Origin: Pseudomonas sp. ANT_H4 | GTDB taxonomy: Bacteria; Pseudomonadota; Gammaproteobacteria; Pseudomonadales; Pseudomonadaceae | DNA length: 64,000 nucleotides | Assembly: GCF_008369295.1 (NCBI RefSeq) | Contig: NZ_VOBG01000004.1 | Coordinates: forward strand, 302,801-366,800 | Reading direction: 5' to 3' | Shown here: one piece after another, positions 57,908-64,000 of the stretch | Numbering within the stretch: the stretch's first letter is position 1 | Layout of the letters: the number at the start of each line of letters is the position of its first letter | Notes under the pieces: model-generated | Told to the model about the DNA's origin: nothing | The model's input: the letters and a program-made list of their open reading frames with translations, nothing else | The model's database searches: none | Made by a program: the position numbers and the translations under genes

Positions 57908-58792
57908 TCAAATCGACCGGCGCAATCGATTCAAATGCCTCAAGCCTTCCAACACCAATACCGCTACCGCCAGCCAGATTGGCAGATAGGTCATCCATTG
58001 GCCCGGTTTGAGGCTGTCCCCCAGCATTAACGACACTGCCACCAACAGCACCGGTTCAGCATAACTGAGCAAACCGAACAGGCTGAACGGCAACAGGCGA
58101 CTGGCCATGATGTAGGAATAACCCGCCGCCGCGCTGACCAATCCCATAAGCGGTACCAGCCAATAGAGCGCTGGGCGCTGCGCCAAGATCTCGCTGATTG
58201 ACCCAGCGCCAAGGACGAACCATAGCGCCACAGGAATCATCAGCATCATGTCCAGCCATAATCCTCCCAGGTTATCGGTGCCACAGCGCCGGCGCAGTAC
58301 GAAATACAGCGGATAGCCGACGCACACCACCAGCGTCGTCCAGGAGAACCCACCCGTGCGGTACAACTCATTGGCCACACCCACCGCGGCTAATGCGGCG
58401 GCAACCTTTTGCAAGTAGGAAAGGCGTTCGCCGTAAACGATACGACCCGTGATGACCATAGTCAGCGGCAACAGAAAATAACCCAGCGAAACATCCAGAC
58501 CATGGCCATTGAGCGGCGCCCACATGAAAATCCACAACTGGACACCGACCAACACACTGGTCAGCACGACGCAAGGCAGCAAGGCCGGCCTATCGCGCAA
58601 GCGCTTGTAGATCAGCGGGACCCACTTCCAGTCTCCAGAGAGACAGAGCAGCAGGGTCATGAAGGGCAACGAAATAAGCATTCGCCAGCCAAATATTTGC
58701 TGACCATTCAATGGTTCAAGAAGGGAGGTAAAAAAATACAGCACGCCAAACAGGAAGGAGGCGGAAACCGCCAAAACAACACCTTTAGACAC
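57908..58792 (-). CDS. RarD-like EamA transporter
   Basis: 294 aa from GTG 58792, which has GAGG 5 nt upstream; an upstream TTG is possible. Ten helices. SASFLFGVLYFFTSLLEPLNG and VLTSVLVGVQLWIFMWAPLNGH match the RarD group. Substrate unknown. It is the fourth EamA transporter in the window. Confidence 0.82.
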   Translation of the reverse strand: MSKGVVLAVSASFLFGVLYFFTSLLEPLNGQQIFGWRMLISLPFMTLLLCLSGDWKWVPLIYKRLRDRPALLPCVVLTSVLVGVQLWIFMWAPLNGHGLDVSLGYFLLPLTMVITGRIVYGERLSYLQKVAAALAAVGVANELYRTGGFSWTTLVVCVGYPLYFVLRRRCGTDNLGGLWLDMMLMIPVALWFVLGAGSISEILAQRPALYWLVPLMGLVSAAAGYSYIMASRLLPFSLFGLLSYAEPVLLVAVSLMLGDSLKPGQWMTYLPIWLAVAVLVLEGLRHLNRLRRSI

Positions 58793-59698
58793 AACAGCCT
58801 CGACGAACAAGCACAGTTATTTAATTGAAGCAGGAAGCTGCATTCACACAGCGTGAATGTTAGTGGGATGAACATCAGGTATTTATTAACAGGCACCCAT
58901 AGCTTTATAACGAACACACAGAATTAACCCTGAACTGTTCAGCAATAAGAATTGGGGGCTTCGTCTGTTTTTTATTATTTGCACGACGAACATCAGACAC
59001 TTCAACTAGCCCGACTTCGGTCATTAGAAGCAGTACACTCTGGACGAGTGCCTCTGATTTAAAACGCCACAGCCTCACCCTCGTAGGGTTGGCGCTGGGA
59101 TGGGAAACCCGATTTCACGGGGAACAGCCTGTTACAGGTCGGGGTGAACAGTCTTCAGGGGAGTCCTGATACGTTCACCGGTCACTCGTGTTCTTCATGA
59201 CCTTGTCAGGTCATATTCTCCGAGAGACCCGTCTCGGAACGAATGAGCATTTTAACACCTGACGCCACCATAGACCAAACTAACGGCAGTGGGCCAGAAG
59301 GCGCCACATTAAAGACTTCGAACAAGTTAGTCTAATAATTTTTGGTATTTAATTTGCGCCACACAAAGTGAAATACCCAAGTGTATTTAATTCGATATCT
59401 GCTCAGCCATTACTGTATATTTAGCCGCTATACGCCCAGCAGATAGTGGCAAAAGTTACTCTTTACCGTCGCCCTGCAGGAGCGACACTAGGCCACAGCC
59501 AGTTACCCCAATAAAACTCCAGAAACTCCGGGGCCAATGCAGACGCATGAGCGCGAATCCCTATGAGTTCATATCGCCGATACTACAAACAATTCTCTCC
59601 GGCAGCCTGCACCTCAGCTGAAAAAAGCCAGGGGCTTATTACCCCATGAGCGGCTAGAATCAACGCTATCCGTGATCCACTAAAAGACAGGAGCCATG
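58793..59698. other. 906-bp gene-free stretch with a structured-RNA candidate
   Basis: The longest gap in the window. 58820-59040 and 59260-59500 are markedly AT-rich with no credible ORF on either strand; the centre at 59065-59238 is GC-rich and folds into several hairpins (separate entry). No insertion sequence ends were found. Confidence 0.6.
59065..59238. ncRNA. Structured RNA candidate, strand unresolved
   Basis: A chain of hairpins in about 170 bp. CGCC/GGCG (59065-59068, 59091-59094) encloses ACCCT/AGGGT; CCCGA/TCGGG (59108-59112, 59139-59143) with CCTG/CAGG inside; GGTGAAC/GTTCACC (59143-59149, 59173-59179) with CAGG/CCTG inside; ATGACCT/AGGTCAT (59197-59203, 59208-59214); TCCGAGA/TCTCGGA (59219-59225, 59232-59238). 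Two stems are perfect 7-bp pairs with tight loops. GCATTTT follows the last stem on the plus strand. It matches none of the RNA families I know. A plus-strand -10-like TACACT lies at 59034-59039. Confidence 0.5.
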
Positions 59699-60073
59699 AT
59701 GAGCTCGACCAACCCGCCCTCCCACACCGCCAAGCTGGACCGTATCCTTGCCGATGCCCAGCGCGACCGGGAAATGGGCTACCGCGACAAAGCCTTGAAG
59801 ATGTACCCCCACGTGTGCGGCCGCTGCGCCCGTGAATTCGCCGGCAAGCGCCTGAGCGAACTGACCGTGCACCACCGCAACCACAACCATGATGACAACC
59901 CCCAGGACGGCTCCAACTGGGAGTTGCTGTGCCTGTACTGCCATGACAATGAACACTCGCGTTATACCGACCAGCAGTATTTCAGCGAAGGCTCAACCAG
60001 CAGCCCGACCATTGCCAAGGCGACGCACAACCCGTTTGCGGCGTTGGCGGGGTTGATGAAGAAAGACAGCTAA
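59699..60073 (+). CDS. HNH nuclease family protein (YajD-like)
   Basis: 124 aa from ATG 59699 (5 nt after AGGAG; the ATG at 59696 is too close). HNH core with structural-zinc cysteines: CGRC near 40, then HHRNHNHDD, N in GSNWELLCLYC and the second CxxC ending in CHDNEH. Homologous to E. coli YajD, whose function is not known. Monocistronic, followed by an inverted repeat. Confidence 0.85.
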   Translation: MSSTNPPSHTAKLDRILADAQRDREMGYRDKALKMYPHVCGRCAREFAGKRLSELTVHHRNHNHDDNPQDGSNWELLCLYCHDNEHSRYTDQQYFSEGSTSSPTIAKATHNPFAALAGLMKKDS

Positions 60074-60078
60074 AAACC

Positions 60079-60129
60079 GCAAGCTTCAAGCTGCAAGTTC
60101 AAACCGTGCTCTTGAACCTTGAAGCTTGC
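60079..60129. repeat. Inverted repeat between the HNH and SpoU genes
   Basis: GCAAGCTTCAAG at 60079-60090 and its exact complement at 60118-60129, with a 27-bp loop. Similar AAGCTTCAAGCTGCAAG motifs are scattered through Pseudomonas intergenic DNA (from memory). It may terminate the HNH gene. Confidence 0.7.
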
Positions 60130-60167
60130 CGCTATACTGCTGTCTTTTTTCGAAGGCACCCTCTCCC

Positions 60168-60635
60168 GTGGCCAACAAACGCTACAGCTGCATCGGTCTG
60201 TACAACCCCAAGTCACCCGAGAACGTCGGTTCGGTGATGCGCGCCGCCGGCTGTTATGGCGTGGCGTCGGTGTTCTACACCGGCAAGCGTTACGAAAGGG
60301 CCCGGGACTTTATTACCGACACCAAGAAGGTCCACCACGATATTCCGCTGATCGGTATCGACGACCTGAAAAAAATCTTGCCCCTGGGCTGCATCCCGGT
60401 CGCCGTTGAACTGGTGGACGGCGCCCGCCCCCTCCCCGAATACACTCACCCCGACCGCGCGCTGTACATCTTCGGCCCGGAAGACGGCTCCCTGGACAAG
60501 GACATCCGCGACTGGTGTGAGGACGTGATCTACATCCCGACCACCGGTTGCATGAACCTTGCCGCCACGGTCAACGTGGTGCTCTACGACCGTATGGCCA
60601 AGGGCAATAACACCCGCTCGGGGCCTAAATACTGA
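60168..60635 (+). CDS. SpoU (TrmH) family RNA 2'-O-methyltransferase
   Basis: 155 aa from GTG 60168. Minimal SPOUT enzyme with motif 1 SPENVGSVMRAAGCYG, motif 2 YIFGPEDGSL and motif 3 IPTTGCMNLAATVNVVLYDR, forming the deep trefoil knot that binds SAM. Target (tRNA or rRNA) unknown; the short length suggests a TrmL-like enzyme but motif 1 differs. Confidence 0.85.
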   Translation: MANKRYSCIGLYNPKSPENVGSVMRAAGCYGVASVFYTGKRYERARDFITDTKKVHHDIPLIGIDDLKKILPLGCIPVAVELVDGARPLPEYTHPDRALYIFGPEDGSLDKDIRDWCEDVIYIPTTGCMNLAATVNVVLYDRMAKGNNTRSGPKY

Positions 60636-60704
60636 TTTTTTGGGAACATCTTCGGTCTGCGTGCAGTCAGCTGCATATCCATGACCCCTTGTTGGAGATA
60701 GACC

Positions 60705-61052
60705 ATGAGCGACAGCAAAACCCTGCGACCTATCATCGAATCCACACCGTTCCAGACCCAGCCCACGCAAAACGTCCAGGGCTGGGAGCGGATTGGCTCA
60801 CTGGCTGGCGGCGTGGTGATGATGGGCAAAGGCCTTCGCCGTGGCGGCTTTTTTGGCTTGATTCAAGTGGCGATTGGCGGCGTGGCGCTGGCCCGTGGGA
60901 TCAGCGGTCATAGTTCGGCCAAAGCGCTGCTGGAGAAGAGTCGTCAGGAGATGAACACCGTGCGCACGAAGATCGAACGAGCCGGTGAAGAGCTGAAAAA
61001 CCTCAAGACCCAGGCTGAAATTGCTGCCAGCAAAGACACAAAAACCACGTAG
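60705..61052 (+). CDS. DUF2892-like small membrane protein
   Basis: 115 aa. GWERIGSLAGGVVMMGKGLRRGGFFGLIQVAIGGVALARG spans two short helices as in YgaP-type DUF2892, then a coiled-coil tail (SRQEMNTVRTKIERAGEELKNLKTQ). Function unknown. Confidence 0.78.
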   Translation: MSDSKTLRPIIESTPFQTQPTQNVQGWERIGSLAGGVVMMGKGLRRGGFFGLIQVAIGGVALARGISGHSSAKALLEKSRQEMNTVRTKIERAGEELKNLKTQAEIAASKDTKTT

Positions 61053-61178
61053 CCGTTGTCGAGTTCCAGCGAGGCTACGTTGGCCGCACCACTGCCATCA
61101 AGCCTGACATCAGCACCGAGTCGTTTCTGACGCAGCCTCGCTAAAGCTCGACAGCTGCTACGAGGTAACGGGGTCGAC

Positions 61179-62417
61179 TCAGTGCAACAGCTTGCTATCG
61201 AGCACCGTCGACGACTGACCAATGATGCTCTCGGCCAACTGCACAAACTCCTTGGAGCTGATGCTGTTCAAGCGCATCACTGCTTGTGTCAGGTCATCCA
61301 ATGAGCGCTTATTGTGGGTTTTCAGGCGAATCTCCCGATCCAGTTCCTGCAACACCACCACCGCCCGCGCCACGGTTGCGCCGCTGACATGCTCACCGCG
61401 CAAGGTCGTCACGCCCTTGCCTTCCTTGCTCAGGCGAGTCTGTATCGCCGCATAACGCTCGTCACTGATGCCTCCCGCGCGGCGTACCAATTCGATGGCG
61501 TAATACTCTGCCAGGCCTTCGCTGATCCAGTCACTGCCCTGATGATCGTTAAAACGACCGATAGCCTGCACCACTTCACGGATCATCGGGCTGCTACCGT
61601 TTTCGCTGACCAGTGGCGTGCGGCTATTCAGGTAGATCGAGTCGTGCCCAGAGAACACACCACGGCGCATCGGGTCGCTGGCACCGACCACCAACAACTT
61701 GGCCGGATGACGCGGGAACGCTGCCTGCACCTGGGGCCAGACAAAGGTCAGCAGTGTCAGCACGTCCATGCGGCGCATGGCCTGGCCCTTGGGTGAGGCC
61801 ACGGTGATTTCGGTCTCCCCCAGACGCACGCGTCGGCTGCCCAGGTTGCCGGCAAGCATCCAGCCGGTGGGCCGGTCAAACAGGCGGGAGACGTTGTCGA
61901 TGCGAAATTTGTTCTTACCGATGCGTGGCCAGGCAGTCTCGACACTTTTCCAGCCCGCTGGCAGTTCGAAGACCAGCCGCGACACCAGCTCGATGCCGTC
62001 TTTCTGGTCGAGACGGGCCTTGGGTACCAGCTCTTCACCGCTAAACAGTGCCCAATTCGGCGTCATCCGCGTTTCATAGATACCCGCCTTGCGGGCATGG
62101 CTAAGGCGCACGCGGTAGGTCAGGCTGGCCTTATCGGCGCTGGGTTGCCACAGGCCACGGCTGGCTCCGGCGCTAGTGCCGGGCATAACTTGCCACTGTC
62201 CATCGGCCTTGAAGTCGCTGTAGTCGCCGTCGCGGCCAAGGTCGAAGTTCAGGCTGCGCACCGCCGAGCCCTGGGACAGGCTCAGGCGCACTTCGGCCTG
62301 ATCGCTCTGGGGCAACAACTTGACGTGATAATCGAGATCGACCTTTTTCGCGGACCACGCTGACGTGCTCAACGCCAGCAACACCAGGCTTACCGCCAGC
62401 TTGCCTGCAACCGTCAT
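61179..62417 (-). CDS. M61-like aminopeptidase-fold protein with degenerate zinc site
   Basis: 412 aa from ATG 62417, with AGGAG upstream. Signal peptide 1-22 (STSAWS). The C-terminal half resembles M61 glycyl aminopeptidases, with the downstream ligand region WISEGLAEYYA kept, but the helix that should carry the zinc-binding HExxH reads REVVQAIG. The protein is thus probably not a peptidase. Periplasmic. 11 nt after the stop of the YcgN-family gene on the same strand. Confidence 0.72.
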   Translation of the reverse strand: MTVAGKLAVSLVLLALSTSAWSAKKVDLDYHVKLLPQSDQAEVRLSLSQGSAVRSLNFDLGRDGDYSDFKADGQWQVMPGTSAGASRGLWQPSADKASLTYRVRLSHARKAGIYETRMTPNWALFSGEELVPKARLDQKDGIELVSRLVFELPAGWKSVETAWPRIGKNKFRIDNVSRLFDRPTGWMLAGNLGSRRVRLGETEITVASPKGQAMRRMDVLTLLTFVWPQVQAAFPRHPAKLLVVGASDPMRRGVFSGHDSIYLNSRTPLVSENGSSPMIREVVQAIGRFNDHQGSDWISEGLAEYYAIELVRRAGGISDERYAAIQTRLSKEGKGVTTLRGEHVSGATVARAVVVLQELDREIRLKTHNKRSLDDLTQAVMRLNSISSKEFVQLAESIIGQSSTVLDSKLLH

Positions 62418-62428
62418 AGACACTCCTT

Positions 62429-62878
62429 TCAGCCTGCGCGAAAAATCAGGTAATCCTCCCAATCGTCCTCAGACACGCTGCCTTCACTGACCATGCGCCC
62501 GGACTGGGAAATGCGTGCGTGATGCACGGCATCGCGATCGCCACAGACCAAGTGATGCCAGAGCGGCAAATCCTTGCGCTCGCTGACCAGCCGATAACCG
62601 CAGGTCGGCGGCAACCATTTGAACTGATCGGCCTGGCCCGGCGTGAGCTGGATGCAATCAGGCACCGAGTCCCGGCGGTTAGGGTAATCGGTGCACTGGC
62701 AGGTTTTCAGGTCCAGCAGTTTGCAGGCAATACGTGTGTAATAGACGCTGTTGTCGTCTTCATCTTCGAGCTTTTGCAGGCAGCACAAGCCGCAACCGTC
62801 GCACAGCGACTCCCACTCCTCCTGATCGAGGTGTTCGAGGGTTTTGCGTATCCAGAAAGGTTCGACTTTAGCGGCCAT
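62429..62878 (-). CDS. YcgN-family cysteine cluster protein (UPF0260)
   Basis: 149 aa, ATG 62878. Two Cys groups, CDGCGLCC (27-34) and [11 protein letters not shown] (52-62), and further Cys in PDC and TCGYR match the YcgN/UPF0260 family, thought to bind a metal or iron-sulphur cluster. Function unknown. It precedes the M61-like gene in one transcript. Confidence 0.88.
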   Translation of the reverse strand: MAAKVEPFWIRKTLEHLDQEEWESLCDGCGLCCLQKLEDEDDNSVYYTRIACKLLDLKTCQCTDYPNRRDSVPDCIQLTPGQADQFKWLPPTCGYRLVSERKDLPLWHHLVCGDRDAVHHARISQSGRMVSEGSVSEDDWEDYLIFRAG

Positions 62879-63177
62879 GGCTCTACATCAGTATCGGTGC
62901 GGTTAAAAGGCCGCCAGTCTAGTGCCCAAGGCGCCAAGGGCCAAGCGCTTACGACTGCCGGTATAACAAGACTTGTCAGCTTTCGCTGGGCGAAGTAGCT
63001 TTGAGGGCCGCAAAAGCCCTGCGCCAGGTGCCATAAATGCTCAACCGCATTGCCCCAGGCGCGCGACACGGCCCTGAAAAACCCATCGCCGAGCTCATCG
63101 GCGCACCCAGTTTTTTGATCTGCGCTCTGCCTCATAAATGTAGCAACGTAGCCCATACCCGTCATCAGGAACTGTTC

Positions 63178-63771
63178 ATGAGCACAAACCCACGCATCGC
63201 CGATTACCCCATTCATTCCCAATTCACCGAGCGCTGGTCGCCACGCGCCTTTACCGGCGAGAGCATCCCGGTCGAGACCTTGCTGAGCTTCTTCGAAGCG
63301 GCCCGCTGGTCGCCGTCGGCCTACAACTCACAGCCTTGGCGATTTCTCTATGCGCGCCGTGACACACCGAACTGGGAGCGCTTCCTCGGCCTGTTGAACG
63401 AATTCAACCGTGGCTGGGCGCAGCATGCCTCGGCCCTGGTGATCGTGGTGTCGAAAACCGACTTCGCCGTGCCCGGCGCCACCGAAGAAACCCCGGCCCT
63501 GTGGCACACCTTCGACACCGGTTCGGCCTGGGGCCATCTGGCGCTGCAAGCCAGCATCAGCGGCTGGCATACCCACGGCATGGCCGGTTTCGACCAGGAA
63601 CTGACCCGCAAGGAGCTGAAGATCCCCGAAGGCTATGCGCTGCATGCAGCGGTGGCGATTGGCAAGCTGGGGGATAAGTCGACACTGGTCGAGTACCTGC
63701 AAGCCCGGGAAACTCCGAGCCTGCGCCGGCCGTTGAGTGAGTTGGTTTCAGAAGGTGATTTCGATCTCTGA
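63178..63771 (+). CDS. Nitroreductase-family protein
   Basis: 197 aa from ATG 63178 (AGGA upstream). FMN-binding nitroreductase features: RWSPRAFTGESIPVETLL, ARWSPSAYNSQPWRF and the C-terminal GKLGDKSTL. Substrates of this flavoprotein family are nitroaromatics, quinones and others; no neighbour suggests one. Its stop is followed by a long repeat. Confidence 0.85.
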   Translation: MSTNPRIADYPIHSQFTERWSPRAFTGESIPVETLLSFFEAARWSPSAYNSQPWRFLYARRDTPNWERFLGLLNEFNRGWAQHASALVIVVSKTDFAVPGATEETPALWHTFDTGSAWGHLALQASISGWHTHGMAGFDQELTRKELKIPEGYALHAAVAIGKLGDKSTLVEYLQARETPSLRRPLSELVSEGDFDL

Positions 63772-63804
63772 AGAGGCTGGGCTGGGTACATATCCGTTAT
63801 GTTG

Positions 63805-64000
63805 GTCGGGGCGGATTAGGGTTACGCCCTTACGGCGTGTCACTTTTGAAAAGAGCCCAAAAGTAACCAAAAGGCTCTTGCCCCACCACTTGGTGCCTCG
63901 CTTAGGCTCGGCATGCCTTCACTCCGGCATTGCTCCGTGGGCCGCCGCGATGGGCCATCCTTGGCCCAGCGCGGCTAAACCGGCGTCCTGCCGGTTTACC
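63805..64000. repeat. Long dispersed Pseudomonas intergenic repeat (partial)
   Basis: Starts around GGGTTACGCCCTTACGGCG and continues to the window edge with several nested palindromes (TTTACC/GGTAAA-type ends, GGGCCATCCTTGGCCC). I recall a repeat of this sequence in many Pseudomonas genomes, usually misannotated as short ORFs. No gene is claimed. Confidence 0.75.

Overview
The window is a stretch of chromosome from a Pseudomonas, most probably the P. fluorescens group. Protein sequences, gene order shared with P. aeruginosa (gbuR-gbuA-symporter-PA1414; OprP/O-anti-sigma-ECF sigma-PA3286-like synthase with hrpA nearby) and GC-rich REP palindromes of the P. fluorescens type support this. It is mostly core metabolism and envelope genes. 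I see no rRNA, tRNA, CRISPR array, prophage or complete insertion sequence.

Layout. 1-9191: a giant RTX-type adhesin (minus strand, cut by the window edge) with a LapG-type TAAG cleavage site. It is divergent from its own type I secretion operon (TolC-like, ABC with C39-like domain, HlyD-like), a LapA/MapA-type system. 9374-13960: a DTW-domain tRNA-modifying enzyme, then the guanidinobutyrate locus (gbuR, gbuA, a 47-codon membrane peptide, a sodium:solute symporter) and a 40-aa PA1414-family gene. 14319-21356: S1-domain protein, small conserved proteins, a TorF-like porin, a DUF6279 lipoprotein, a DUF2513-like protein, a DEAD-box helicase and a YbdG-like MscS channel. 21372-29089: a YigM-like transporter, azoreductase, LysR regulator, alpha/beta hydrolase, PpiA, an ABC exporter and a COG3146 acyltransferase.

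29328-37219: OprP/OprO porin, anti-sigma and ECF sigma factors, a KAS III-like synthase and HrpA. 37529-39412: an unrecognised 627-aa two-Rossmann flavoprotein-like gene, the clearest orphan. 39447-49186: AceK, two DMT transporters, LpxO, CysK, a DUF748 protein and a MoxR/VWA pair. 49214-52686: the pxpABC 5-oxoprolinase operon and its divergent LysR gene. 52744-63771: DUF2937, class II glutamine amidotransferase, oligopeptidase B, spermidine-synthase-like and RarD-like proteins, YajD-like HNH, a SpoU methyltransferase, a DUF2892-like protein, a degenerate M61-like protein, a YcgN-family protein and a nitroreductase. A widespread Pseudomonas intergenic repeat fills the right end.

Items most worth a second look: the orphan flavoprotein; a run of well-paired hairpins in the 906-bp gene-free stretch at 58793-59698 that looks like a structured RNA; the PA1414 homologue with an Anr-like half-site, since the sRNA SicX was described from that locus in P. 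aeruginosa; two clean operator-like palindromes next to LysR genes; the zinc-site-degenerate M61-like protein; and near-identical 670-bp repeats inside the adhesin gene that could mis-assemble.
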